Below, in pieces: positions 20,813 through 32,284 of a stretch of DNA of 64,000 nucleotides. The translations under genes and the position numbers were made by a program. The notes beneath the pieces were generated by a model, which ran no database searches, was not told where the DNA came from, and saw only the letters and a program-made list of their open reading frames with translations. Position 1 is the first letter of the stretch, and each line of letters begins with the position of its first letter. Origin of the DNA: Chloranthus sessilifolius (Eukaryota > Streptophyta > Magnoliopsida > Chloranthales > Chloranthaceae); NCBI GenBank assembly GCA_021018995.1, contig JAJIZI010000019.1:434001-498000 (forward strand), written 5' to 3'.

Positions 20813-21610
20813 CAGTTTAGTGTGGGTTCTATTTTTGACCGTGGAGTTCTAGGAGGGCCTTATACCCTTCTTTTATGCATCGTTCTTGATGCTTTGTGTA
20901 TGACATGATGTATTTTAGGTTGAGCACTCGGATATGAGCACGTAAAGCTACTTTAGACCTTAATGCTTGGGGCTAAAGTACGTGAGATAGGGAATACTCT
21001 GAACATATACCCTCAATTACGAAATCATGTATATGGTGATGTGATATGTACATGTGTGTGTTAAGAGCATAGTTAATTACTTGTTAATCAAAACTGAACT
21101 AAAGCATGTAAATTAAAGAGCTGTGTATGTGTGTACACTAAGTAAGAAACTAGTAAGCTTGTGAGTGTATGACATCCCAAGGATGTACATGAGATGTGAG
21201 CATCTAGGTGATGCGTAAGAGTATTGTAGACACCCAAATTCGGCCCAAGGCCCGATCAGTCTATACTTCGAGAGAAATGCACCCCTGTGCTTCCGATGGC
21301 ACCCTTGAACCCTTAAGAATCTATCCAGACCTTTAGGAATCACCTAAAACCCATTAGAACAATTCCCCCAACCCTTAGAGATCACCTCTAAACCCTAGGA
21401 TCCCTTCCCAGACTCAAGTTAGACCTTTCTAGGCATTTGATAGGAGGAGAGCTATAAATTTTTATACAGACCACTGCTGAGGGTAAGCCACATACCTTTG
21501 GAAAGAGGACTTTTCCAGCTTTCCAACGAGCCAAAGATCACCCAATTTGGAGTTGTGGTTCAAAGGTTGTGGCCGATTGAAGTTTCACATAAAATAACAA
21601 CTTTTGCTTA

Positions 21611-21828
21611 GGCGTATGTATTACATACGCCTAGCCAATTTGGCCCCAGTTTGGTCAGGCGTATGTATTATACACGCCTGGCAATTTTGAGCCAAATTTG
21701 ACTGGGCGTATATAATACATACGCCCAGCATGGTGTGGCCCACCATGGGCACCCATCTTCTCAGATTCCCCTTGGTTTTCTTAAATTTTACTGTGCATAA
21801 GCTGGGCGTATGTAATATATACGCCCAG
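21611..21828. promoter_or_regulatory. Palindrome array in the A 5' LTR
   Basis: Four copies at 21611-21631 (perfect: GGCGTATGTA-T-TACATACGCC), 21658-21678, 21704-21726 and 21802-21828. They lie 280-490 bp upstream of the TATA box, where U3 enhancers sit. Homologous arrays: 43067-43281 (3' LTR) and 54411-54627 (element B). Confidence 0.75.
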
Positions 21829-22104
21829 TTTAGCTACAGTATATGTCATTAAATGCTCGAATTTCCTCCATCTGGTTTGACCATTTTACCATCCCCTTGG
21901 TTAAGGTGGGTGTCTTGAGGTTGGTTGCACCCCCTTTGAGCTTATTGGCAACCCTTAAGTCACCCATGGTCTCACCCCATCATCCGCCATTGAAACCAAT
22001 TTTCCAAACCTCTAGGACCCTAAAAACCTAGAAAACCTTAGATGGAGGATTACTTAATTGCTAAACCAATTAGCACTTAAGTAACCCTCTAACCCACCTC
22101 TTCT

Positions 22105-22114
22105 CTATAAATAG
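22105..22114 (+). promoter_or_regulatory. LTR TATA box, element A 5' LTR
   Basis: CTATAAATAG in TTCTCTATAAATAGAGAGG. It is identical in the 3' LTR (43562-43571) and in element B (54906-54915), the best conserved spot of the LTR, and the likely core promoter of the genomic transcript. Confidence 0.75.
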
Positions 22115-22851
22115 AGAGGCCCCCCTCTTCCCAAAAGGGTTGGAAAAAAAATTAAGGTTGAAAAGATTAGGGTGAAACCTTGAGTTAGGAGAGAGAGAGC
22201 CCTAGTGAGAGAAAGTTTTTTCTTATTCCTTCAACCAGAATTTCAGCATGCATAGATCACCCTTTTCAACCCTTTTCAACCATTAGATCACCCCTTTTAG
22301 TTAAGGCTTAGTCCCTAGCTTCATCCTACACTTTCTAGCTTTCGAATCCTAGCATTAAAACCTATTCTTCTACCGTTTAAGCCATTCAAAGCCATCGGAG
22401 GCATGCCGAAGCGAAGGTCTTCCACGGTGCAACAAGTGCCCATGAGCTCTGGCTCACCCCTCTCTTCCTCTACCTTCTTGGTGTTACCTCCGTCCAAGAA
22501 TTTAAGCCGTTATGTCGCCGAAATTTCTGTTTGGCTCAAAGCTTGATAGGACCGTATTGCCTTCGGGCAAGGGGAAGCTCCGCCCATTTATTTTTATTTT
22601 TGGCCATAGATAGAGACCGCTATATACGGGTTGATTGGGTGCCTAAACCCTTCCTGATCGATAACCGAAGCCCTTACCCTAGAGCCTTTGGCAAAGACCG
22701 GTAAATCAAAGTCATATTTAGTATTTCAATGCTCAAAATATCAATTTAAAGGTTTCCCGGGTTACCAAAAGCTCCGGGTGGCGACTCTACATTTTATTCC
22801 ATCGCGAGTGCATCGCCGCGATGGGTTCGAGAGGATCCATGCTCGCACAGA

Positions 22852-22869
22852 TGGCGACTCTGCTGGGGA
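22852..22869 (+). other. Primer-binding site, element A
   Basis: TGGCGACTCTGCTGGGGA begins two bases after the 5' LTR. Element B has the same site with one difference (55721-55738). The sequence is of the type seen in Tat/Ogre elements, probably complementary to a tRNA-Arg 3' end; the exact tRNA is not proved here. Confidence 0.7.
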
Positions 22870-23009
22870 TGTCACCCTAGCACTTCCCCTCTTGTTGGCC
22901 TTTCTTTATTTTTTTTTACTAATCATGGCTGTTTTTTTGTTCTAATTTTCTGCTATTTTTCTTCATTTTTTTTTGTTATTTTTACTAACATACTCACCCC
23001 TACGATTCA

Positions 23010-23200
23010 GTCCTTTAAGTGCCTTAGCCGATTGGCGGGCCTACTTGCGCCTTTAAATTTTAGTTTTTTATGATTTTGTCATTTAAGCTGCCTTAGCCGT
23101 TTGGCGGGCCTGCTCGCATCTACTTTTCACGTCATTTAAATTTTAGTCATTTACGAGCCTTAGCCGTTTGGCGGGCCTACGTGCGCTCTTTATTTTAGTC
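23010..23200 (+). repeat. Leader minisatellite, element A
   Basis: Three copies of a 65-80 bp unit with the core CCTTAGCCGTTTGGCGGGCC, followed by TTTAAATTTTAGT-like text. It lies between the primer site and gag. Element B has a tandem array at the same place (55855-56235), but of a different unit. Confidence 0.75.
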
Positions 23201-23690
23201 ATCATATCTCACCATTGAACGCCGGCCCGTTGAGGCGGCACGGGCTTGTCATCCCCGACCCGATTTTGGACTTAAATTCACTCCCCTTTAAAAATCTGTA
23301 ATTAAAAGTGAACCAACAGTGTGGGGATATAATCAAATCTGTTTTTGTGTATTTTGGGTAGCTTTTTTGGGGGGTTTAGGCGCAGATTTAATTTACCCGG
23401 TTCCCAGTAAGGTGGCAGCCCTAGTGGTGATGATCCTGAAAAGAACCACCCCTTCCCGTACCTGAGAAGGTGCTTGCGCTGGAGGTATATCGGTTGGGTT
23501 GCCAATTCCAATCAAGTCAGAAACCTCAAGAATGGTGAAAGCGTGAGATGCCCAATTCAGCCCTCAGATCCCTAGGAAGCGAAAAGGAGGGACCCGATAA
23601 CATACATAGTAGTCCCCGGGAGCATCTCTCCTAGAAAACCAGTCTAAAAGACCCATCTTTTATCAAAAACAAGTCGACAGTGTCACGCCA

Positions 23691-23840
23691 GCGATATATA
23701 ATATATACGCCAAAAAATCCCTGTAAATACTCGGTATATATATATTTACGCCCACCCAAAATCCCCAGATTTAAACCAGGTGTATATAATACAGCCAAAT
23801 CTGCTAAGTTTTGGTCAGGCGTATATAATACATATGTCCC
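23691..23840. promoter_or_regulatory. Palindrome array in the leader of element A
   Basis: Four diverged copies of the LTR-type palindrome: GCGATATATAATATATACGC (23691-23710), one near 23735-23755, one near 23780-23795 and one at 23818-23838. About 500 bp upstream of gag. Element B has at most one decayed copy here (about 56795-56818). Confidence 0.65.
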
Positions 23841-24348
23841 GTATATACTGGGTTTAGGTAGCCCGATCTGAGGCCCAATCCACCACCCAAGTTCCCCGAT
23901 TAGCGGTATTAGTGCCCACAGTAGCCTCCCGCATTCTGTAACACCCAATATGCCCCCGCCTAGTCAAAAGAAGGCAACTTCTCATTGATTTGCTATGGGG
24001 GACCAGGTCGTTTACGTGGATTCCCTCACCTTTAATAGAACGAAAGGGTTCCCTTTCGCTTCTTCAGAAGTGTGTCGGATCCCGCCGTGGGACCTACTAA
24101 AGGTGCGTATATCACCCGAGACGGAAAATTTTCTAGGGCACCAGATCATCATTCATTTAAATAGGGGAGATAATTTTCATTTGAAAAATCTAAAAAAAAT
24201 AAATATATAGAAAAATCAAAAATCCATATATACGTGCACTTTCGGTGTGATCGTCACTACGGCGACCTCAAACCCAACCCGTAGAGGAAGAACTAGGAGA
24301 GTATTCGGCCATTACCCAAGGCATCGGTACAACACTCGTCAATAGATC

Positions 24349-26095
24349 ATGTCGAGCGCTGATACATCCCCGCCATCGTCCCCATCCCATTCCCATATAG
24401 GAGAAGACCCGATCTCCAACACCTTCACCCAAACTCGGTTCGATGTCACGGGTCCATTTGGGGCACCCGTGTTCGCATCCACCCCATCCCCCACCCTTAC
24501 ATTTTCCCAACATACCCCCATCTCATCCTCTAATGAAACACCTCATTTCCCGTCCGACCCATACATCCCCACCTCCCATCCATACACCCTTACTGCACCC
24601 CCTACTCCCAAAGACCCCATCGGGAGCCCCATCCCCCGCCTACCTCCCACATCCCGTCCACCTCATCATCCATGCTTCCTACATCCTATATCTCATTCAC
24701 CTCATCTCACCTGCCTTCCACATCACATGGCCCATCCACATCCCAACATACTTCCCTATTTACCCAAGTTATGCCCAACTTTTCCCAGGGTGTGACCAGT
24801 AGCCCACCATCTTCCATAGCCATACATCCAAACCCTCCAAACACAATCATTCATACCCCCCATACCCGGGTCATGCCCAATTTCACCCAACCCCCTCCGT
24901 CCTTGAATGGGCCATCACCCTCCAATCTCACACCTGAATCCATGCTCTTAATGGAGGACATGAGAATGATGTATGCCCTGTGGGCTACTTCTCGGAGTCC
25001 TACATTCCAAACCCCACATCTAAGTCTCTAAAACCTCCATACCCCATTCCCCCATGACCATGCCCAACCACCCATCATTCATACCATCCAAAATCCCCCA
25101 CCTCAATTTCAGGCCCAGGCTCAAGCCCAACAGACCCAAGCCCACTCATCTCAGGACCAAACCCACACGAATCCATGGGCCCAAGCCCAAATGTCTTTAG
25201 AACCATGGGCCCAAGCCCAAGCCCAAACCCAGACTCAGGCCCAGGCCTAAGCCCACCGGACCTAGGCCCAAAATCCTCAAGGCCCATGGGCCCAAGCCCA
25301 AACCCAATAGACCCATCAGACCCAGGTCCAAAATCCTCAAGGCCCATGGGCCCAAACCCATCAGACCCAAACCCAAGCCCACAACCCTTAAGGCCCATGG
25401 CCCCAGGCCTAAGCCCATTAGACCCAGGCCCTGTTCCGAGCCCCCCAGGGCCCTTAGACCCAAACCTATCAAACCCAAGCCCAAGGCCCAACACCCCGCA
25501 CCCAATACCAATAGGGCCCATTAGCCCAAAATCATACCAACCCCCACACCCAGGCCCAAGGCCCATCAACTCAAGCTTTCCAAAACCATCAAGCCCAAAC
25601 CCAAGGCCCAGCCACCCACACTCATCAAGGCCCATTCATAAACTCCTTACCCCTTCACCAATACCCTTCATTCACCTACACCCCTTATTCCCCCATCTCG
25701 CCTCCAACGAAAAATTCGATCCACCCTATGCCTCAAAACCACGCCTACAGCATCCCGCCACATCAACCACACCCCCATCACCCCCAGAATACCCAGCTCA
25801 ACACATCATTCATCCGCAAACCACTCATCCATGCACTCCCTCCCATACCCTACAAGCCTTGTGGCCCCACTAGGTCATCCAACCCATCACCCCCAAAGTC
25901 CAAATAGCAGACCTTGCCACTCACCAGTACAAGGACCAACAGTACGAGGAGGACGAGATCCACAACAGTGGAGGAGCTGCCAGCTTTGGCCCCCCCCAGG
26001 CCCGTCATCGTCACACCTAGGGTCGAGCCAAACTAGGGGGAGGCAGTCCCAACTACAAAAGAATCAGAGCAACTGAAAGAGCAGATAGACAGAAT
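24349..26095 (+). pseudogene. Element A gag, N-terminal proline-rich region
   Basis: Starts MSSADTSPPSSPSHSHIGED with DVTGPFGAPVF soon after, matching MSWVVDPAYADPDSSSPHSP and ITGPFGAPIF at 57308 in element B, so this is a shared start. The region is strongly proline/serine/threonine rich and low in complexity, and its middle is a GGCCCA minisatellite (25100-25640). Broken in several places. Such disordered N-termini precede the gag core in this lineage; a function is not known to me. Confidence 0.7.
25100..25640 (+). repeat. GGCCCA minisatellite inside the A gag region
   Basis: About 540 bp built from GGCCCAAGCCCAAACCCA and GGCCCATGGGCCC-type words with no fixed period. It gives proline/serine/glycine-rich peptide on the plus strand and long glycine/leucine shadow frames on the minus strand. 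Element B has a more regular array at the same place (58087-58345). Confidence 0.8.
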
Positions 26096-26099
26096 ATAA

Positions 26100-27230
26100 A
26101 AGCAGCTGACGAAGATGGGAGGGCTAGAACTACATTCAACAGACTTTTCAGAATTTTGTTTGTTCTCGGATGTCCCCCTACCACCAAAATTTAAGATGCC
26201 GTTATTCGATAAATATAATGGCACTGGCAACCCCATCGCCCACTTAAAATCTTACTGTGGGGATATGTGTCAGTACGGCGGAGATGAACGACTCCTCATC
26301 AAAGTGTTCTAAAAGAGTCTAATGGGCCCAACGCTGAGATGGTTCACGTCCCTAGAACCATCCTTGATAAAAACTTGGAAAGATCTGACACACTTATTCC
26401 AAGAATAGTATGTCTATAACATGAACATAGAGCCAAGGAAGTCGGATCTGGCCCGTTTGAAGCAAAGACATGATGAAACTTTTAGTGCCTACTTAAGAAG
26501 GTGGAGGGCATTGGCCGCCCAGGTGACCCACCGGATTCCGGATGATGAGTAGATTGAATTGATAACCAAGGGAGCGCTCCCAGTCATCGCAGAGTTCTAG
26601 GTATATCAGCAGCAGTCCAGTTTTACTGATTTGGTCCGAAATGTCAATCGTTGCGAAGACGCCGTTAGAGAGGGCAGATTGGGAAAGAGTATGGCCAACA
26701 GGGCCGCTGGGTTCGAAAAGCCGCTGAACCAAGGGTTGAAAGAAGGCCAGGGGCAAAAGTGCAGAACATCGTTTATCCCCAGGCCAATACCACCCCGATA
26801 CAGCTCCAGGCCACACACCCACTCCCGACCCATTTCGAACAAGCGCCAAGGCCGAACAATGGACCGAGGACCCCGTTCACCCAGAAACAGATGAAAGCAT
26901 GATTCGAACGGGTCTTCACACCGTTAGGGCAATCATTAAGTGTCTTATTGCCAGTATTGCTACAAAAGGGTCTTGTCAATTTACTTCAGCCTCGCCCACC
27001 ACCCAATCCGATACCAAGAAACTATGACTCGAACCTGCATTGTAACTTTCACCAGGGACCAGGTCACCCTACGGATCGGTTCTTCCCACTAAAGCACACA
27101 ATCCAAGATTTAAGAGAGGCGAGAAAAATTATTCCCTGGCCTCTTCCTCAAGGGCAGAACCAGAACATCCATCAAGCCCCTCTACCACCACATCCCGGAG
27201 GCCCCAGGCCTAACATCCATTAGGTAGAAG
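26100..27230 (+). pseudogene. Element A gag core
   Basis: Contains MPLFDKYNGTGNPIAHLKSY and LRWFTSLEPS, the plant retrotransposon gag core, then YQQQSSFTDLVRNVNRCEDA, and near 27000-27120 NYDSNLHCNFHQGPGHPTDR with FPLKHTIQDL, the Tat-type motif that replaces a classic CCHC knuckle. All are matched in element B at 58940-59985. Broken at several points. Confidence 0.85.
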
Positions 27231-28180
27231 AGGAAGAGGAAGAGTTCGACCCCTCGGATTACATTAGTAGTCAAGAGGAGTTTTCATTTCCCAGGCTGAA
27301 CGAGGGCGAACCAATTGTAGGGGTAATTGAGCCGCTGTATTTAGCCGATTACTTCCCCACCCGGCATACCAAGAGGAACCCCTAGATTAAAGATAATATT
27401 TTTCCACTCCCGCTCCTACCTATCAAATCCAAATGGGCCCAGCCCCGCCGCAATCATATGCATATCTGCCCCACTCCCAATTTACCCCACAGTACACACC
27501 ACCTCCCAGTCACCCCACCCCATACACTATCCCACCATCAGCCACCCCATATACCTTTCAGTCGCACCAAAATCACCCCACGCCATACATAAATCCACCA
27601 CTCCATACTACCCCACCTCATACACACCCCTAAATCCCACCGCCCAGCATACTACCCCGCCATCTCCAAATCACCTCGCCCAATACACGACTCCACCATC
27701 CCTAAATCACCCCGCCCCGTGTACGACACCATCATCCCCGATTTACCTCGTCTCATCCACGAACCCATCGTCGCCCCATCATGCCACCGCTGACATAAAC
27801 CCTTCGTACATCAAGACTGCCCATCTTCTACCCGTCATACCCCTATCACCCCGCTCCACCTGCACCTCTGACATTTCCCAGTCACCCTATCTCAGTCACA
27901 CCCCCTATCATCCAGCTCCACCCCCATCCAAACAAACAACCCCTCACCCACTCCTCACCCGCTCTCAATCACCACTGGTCTTACCCTGCCCCGATAACGC
28001 CTACACAAACTCCCTCCGCACCCTCAAACCCAACTTCACCAATTCCCGCCAATACCATTACACCCCCTATTAGGTTCAACCTGGTTGGGCCCGAGAATTC
28101 GACATACCTAGCCCAGTCCACCCCAGAATCACCATGCACTCCCTTCCTCATCCTGAAACCCGCCTATGACCCGCATCAAG
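27231..28180 (+). pseudogene. Element A proline-rich linker between gag core and protease
   Basis: Starts with an acidic stretch (VEEEEEEFDPSDYIS) equal to the same step in element B, then runs of CACCCC-rich DNA giving proline/threonine/tyrosine-rich peptide. Low complexity; poorly alignable with B beyond the acidic start. Confidence 0.6.
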
Positions 28181-28189
28181 TGCCGTTAA

Positions 28190-28925
28190 GTTACGAGCAG
28201 GCGGACATGAATGCTGGTCGCAACCAAGAAAAGACAGTCAAATTTATCACCCGGTCGGGCAGGATTTCTATACAGCCAGAAGCATCGAGGGCCGATAGAG
28301 GAGAGGAGAAGAAGAAAGAGCAGGCCGCAGGGAACCCCTTCGAGAAAATGGCCAGATAGCATGTGTTGGAGACACAGCTCAAGAGGACACCTGCACATAT
28401 TACTATTTGGGATTTGTTGATCACATCCCTACTCCACTTTCAAGCCTTAATGGGAGCACTCAAAGACGCGCATGTTTCCGCCCACGTGACCCCAGACGAG
28501 GTGGGATAAATAATTGGGCAAGTATTGGCCCCAAATGCCATCTCATTCACTGATGCGGATCTGTCGCTTGAGGGGAATAATCACTCTAAACCCTTGAATA
28601 TAATAGTGGAAGTAGGAAACTTGGTGGTGCCGTTGGTCTTGATAGACAACGGGTCGACATTAAATGTATGCCCTCTAAGGATAGCAATCAAAATTGGTGC
28701 GAACCCCAACACCTTCCGGCTATCAATAACAAGCGCCAGGGGATTCGACAACACCCGAAGAGAGATTATAGGAGAAGTGGACCTCGACCTGATCATCGAC
28801 CCGAAAACCTTCACTGTCCCCTTCCAGGTAATGGACATCAAGTCTACATTTAATCTATTATTGGGCCGACCGTGGCTGCATGAGATCGGAGCAATACCGT
28901 CAACTCTACACCAAAAACTCTGATT
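28190..28925 (+). pseudogene. Element A protease region
   Basis: Upstream segment FITRSGRISIQPEA and TPAHITIWDLL is matched in element B. The aspartic protease is within 28525-28923: NLVVPLVLIDNGSTLNVCPL holds the active-site D-x-G-S (here DNGS), and NLLLGRPWLHEIGAIPSTLH is the flap-side end motif of plant Ty3/gypsy proteases. It would have cleaved the polyprotein. Confidence 0.85.
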
Positions 28926-29099
28926 CATCTCAGGCGAAAGAATCATCACCATCGTGGGTGAGAGTAGAGAAGACAGGGAGTGGAGCGCTCTACATATTGA
29001 GAATCCAAAAGTTCTTGACATGCCGCATACAACAGAGGACACTGATTTCCATCGATTTGAGTATGACTTCTCATCCGTTACCCTCGAGCCGACTGAAAA

Positions 29100-29420
29100 A
29101 ACCCCTGCCAAAATTGGAGGAGGAATGGAGGCAGCCATGTTCATGCTCCATAAATGGGGCCACTAAAAAGGGAAAGGACTGGGCCCGCACCTTCAAGGAA
29201 GAAGAGACCCCGTCAGGGCCAAGGGGCAGCAAACCAGATTTGGCCTAGGCTATAAGCCCGATGAAGAAGAAGTTAGAGAGGCCAAAGAGAAGATAAGAGC
29301 AACGGCAACCGCCAGGGCCAGAGGAATCAACCTGGAAGAAGAAACTCCCGCCCGACCCCACATCCGTCAAACCTTTGTAAGCGTCGGGGTGGTAAAATTG
29401 ATCTGAATGGAGAGACAAGG
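29100..29420 (+). pseudogene. Element A G-patch-like module
   Basis: Between protease and reverse transcriptase lies K-G-K-G-L-G-P-H-L-Q-G-R, then FGLGYKPDEEEVREAKEKIR, a glycine-spaced pattern like G-patch domains (G-x-G-L-G ... G), which bind RNA or helicases. Element B carries the same block (WGYKKGRGLE ... LRLGYKPIEEEVREAKEK, 61790-61935). Domain assignment is by motif only. Confidence 0.55.
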
Positions 29421-29889
29421 GTGACCCCACACAAGCTTGCTTCTGCCCACCCCACTAGCCCTTACATCATCCCTCCGGACCTTGAGGTTGACTTGGCAGC
29501 CCTCTCCCTATTTGAGGAAGAAATCCCCGGGCCCACCCATCACTCTAGTACTAGCCACTCTGGGCCCACCCTAACCTTCAAAGACAGGGTCCCAGAGGAT
29601 CCCTCCATAATTATGCTGAGGGGGGAACTGCGAGAGCCTATCGATGCCGTTTCCGACCAAAGAGGTAAAGGCCATGCCTCACAGGTAAGTAACTGGACAT
29701 CTCTACCCTAACTCCTGGGAGCCGCCAAATGCTGTAAATACGGCACCGGCTCTCCAAAAAAAAACAACCTGTAAGAAGTGAGGCTAGCCTCTGGGACGCT
29801 CTACCCTATATATATAGAGATCCACCTCGCCAGGGGCTAACTTTCGAAAAATTGTAAAAAACCATAAAAATAGAAAAAATACCAATTCC

Positions 29890-30325
29890 AAAAATATTGT
29901 CCTTTAAAATTCCCAATAAAATTGAAAATGATGTCATGATACCCGTCCCACGCGAAGCCAACCCCTTCCCTGTAGAAATACGAGAAGAGGTAGGAGTCAC
30001 GAGTCTGGATGAGGAAGGTCAAGTAGATGAGCTCCCTAATGAGCTCCTTAAACAATTCGTTAATTTTGAGCATGGCCCTACCCCGATTGTCGAAGAGACA
30101 GAGGACGTCAATTTGGGCACCGAAGGGGTCCCTAGAATCACCAAAATCGGAACATCGCTGTCCCCTACGGAGAGAAAGGGTATGATAGACTTCCTCCGGT
30201 CATACCAAGACGTCTTGGCATGGTCGTATGAAGACATGCCTAGTTTGGATACCGATCTGGTTGAACATGAGTTGCCACTCTACCCTGATTGCCAGCCGGT
30301 TAAACAGAAGCTGAGACGTCTTTGA
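29890..30325 (+). pseudogene. Element A pre-reverse-transcriptase region
   Basis: Conserved block shared with element B (62474-62932): PFPVEIREEVGVTSLDEE, PTPIVEETEDVNLGTE, and MIDFLRSYQDVLAWSYEDMP, the last being the standard entry into Ty3/gypsy reverse transcriptase. Confidence 0.8.
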
Positions 30326-31145
30326 CCTTAATGGATGTTGAAAGTCAAGGACGAGGTCGTTAAGCAGTATGACGCGGGTTTCCTCATGGTATCCAAGTAC
30401 CCACAATGGCTGGCCAATATCGTCCCCGTACCAAAGAAGGATGGGAAGGTTCGAATGTGCATTGATTTTTGAAACCTCAACAAGGCGAGCCCTAAGGATG
30501 ACTTCCCATTACCCCACATCGATATCTTGGTCGATAACACTGCTAAGCACGGGATGCTTTCTTTTATGGATGGGTTCTTGGGCTACAATCAGATTAAGAT
30601 GGCATAGGCCGATCGAGAGAAGACCACGTTCATCACTCCCTGGGGAACCTTCTGCTATAAGGTGATGCCATTCGGGCTCAAGAACGCTGGGGCAACCTAC
30701 CAGAGAGCAATGACGACCTTATTCCATGACATGATGCACCGAGAGATCGAAGTGTACGTCGATGATATGATTGCCAAATCGCCGTAAAGGGACGACCACT
30801 TGGTAAACCTTCAGAAGCTGTTCGAGGGGTTAAGAAAGTACAGGTTGCGGTTGAATCCCCAGAAGTGCGCATTCGACGCTATGTCAGGAAAGCTATTAGG
30901 CTTTATCGTCAGTAGGAGAGGCATCGAGTTCCATCCGACCAAGATCAAGGCCATCACTGAAATGCCACCACCATTTATAGAGAAAGAGGTTAGAGGCTTT
31001 TTAGGCAGAATCCAGTACATCAGTCGGTTCATTGCACAGTTAACTCTGATATGTGCACCAATCTTCAAACTACTGAGAAAGGACTCACCAGTTGAGTGGA
31101 ATGACGACTGCCAAGCTGCATTTGACAAGATCAAGGGTTAACTCT
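30326..31145 (+). pseudogene. Element A reverse transcriptase
   Basis: Motifs in order: FLMVSKYPQWLANIVPVPKK, DDFPLPHID, MLSFMDG, TFITPWGTFCYKVMPFGLKN, VYVDDMIAKS (the YxDD active site), LRLNPQKCAF and GFLGRIQYISRFIAQLT. Typical Ty3/gypsy enzyme that would make cDNA from the element RNA. Broken, but all core motifs can be seen. Confidence 0.9.
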
Positions 31146-31510
31146 TAAATCCTTCGATATTGGTACCACCTGTACCTGGTAGACCCCTGATATTGTACTT
31201 GTCCATGACAGAGTTTTCTATGGGCTGTGTGTTAGGGCAGCATGATGAGACAGGAAGAAGAGAGTAGGCCATCTACTACCTGAGCAGGAAGTTCACTGAT
31301 TATGAGACGCGCTACTCTCATCTAGAGAAGGCATGCCTAGCGCTCATGTGGGCTACTCAAAGACTTCGACACTACCTGTTATCCCAAGCCGTCCTACTTC
31401 TAGCGCAGATGGATCCCTTGAAGTACCTATTCGCGAAACCTGCTCTCACTGGCCGAACTGTGCGATGGTAGCTATTATTATCTGAATTCGACATCACGTA
31501 CGTCACTCAG
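31146..31510 (+). pseudogene. Element A first RNase H (Ty3/gypsy type)
   Basis: Follows reverse transcriptase directly: GQHDETGRRE, AIYYLSRKFTDYETRYSHLE and ALMWATQRLRHYL, the usual Ty3/gypsy RNase H segment, ending with FDITYVTQKLIKGQAFADHL. Confidence 0.8.
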
Positions 31511-31639
31511 AAATTGATCAAGGGGCAGGCGTTCGCCGATCATCTTGCTGAGAACCCTCTGCCTAACTATGAGCCTCTAAGGACTGAATTCCCCGAAGAG
31601 GACATCCTGTTCATGACAGAAGATAATACAGAAGAAGCA

Positions 31640-32020
31640 GATGAATCATGGGTAATGCACTTTGACGGGGCATCGCATGTCGAAGGCCAAGGAGTTGGCG
31701 CCATCCTAATTTCACTAAAAGGATCCCATGTACCGATCTCTATTAAGCTCAACTTCCCCTGCACTAACAATATGGCTGAATATGAAGCTTGCGTCGCTGG
31801 TCTACAGGCAACTCTCAATCTGAATATAACTCACCTTCGAGTTTTTAGCGATTCACAGTTAATCATATGTCAGACGAATGGTGACTGGAAGACGAAAGAC
31901 GAGAAACTGATCCCCTATCATGAACACCTCGAGGATCTAATAGCTTGCTTCCAAGATCTAACTTTTTCATATGTCCCCCGGATAAGGAATCGCTTTGCCG
32001 ACGCATTAGCAACTTTGGCG
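31640..32020 (+). pseudogene. Element A second RNase H (archaeal type)
   Basis: WVMHFDGASHVEGQGVGAIL, NNMAEYEACVAGLQATL, LRVFSDSQLI and RIRNRFADALATLASM carry the D, E, D, D residues of a full archaeal-like RNase H. Presence of this second domain after the Ty3-type one is the known hallmark of the Tat lineage of plant Ty3/gypsy elements. The frame here is long and undamaged (31514-32266). Confidence 0.85.
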
Positions 32021-32284
32021 TCAATGATTGAAATCCCCGATGGTGTTGAGATGAAGCCGATCATGATCGAGCAGAGGAATGAGCCGGCCTTCTGCCTCCA
32101 GATTGAGGAACCTATAAAGCCTGATGATGAGCCACCTTGGTTCTCAGATATCAAGAATTTCCTTGAGACCCTAACTTTCCCAGAGGGTACATCCAAAACT
32201 GACCGACGAACCATTCAACGCTTAGCGGCAGGTTACGTCATTTGTGGGGGATGCCTCTACAAGTGATCATACAATAACATCTTA

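Larger units (their letters stand above)
21225..22849 (+). repeat. Element A 5' LTR
   Basis: 1625 bp, TGTAGACACCC...GCTCGCACA. It aligns throughout with 42681-44306 (1626 bp) and with element B's LTR at 54025. It contains four GGCGTATA...TATACGCC palindromes (21611-21828) and a TATA box at 22105. Confidence 0.95.

Noticed and set aside
21843-22031. 62-codon frame in the A LTR, also in B (54644-54832)
   Set aside because: Sits in U3 upstream of the TATA box, so it is outside the transcript of the LTR promoter; similarity simply follows LTR homology.
25075-25635. Long minus-strand glycine/leucine-rich frames (also 25197-25511, 58121-58357)
   Set aside because: Mirror images of the GGCCCA minisatellites; repeat composition keeps the frames open.
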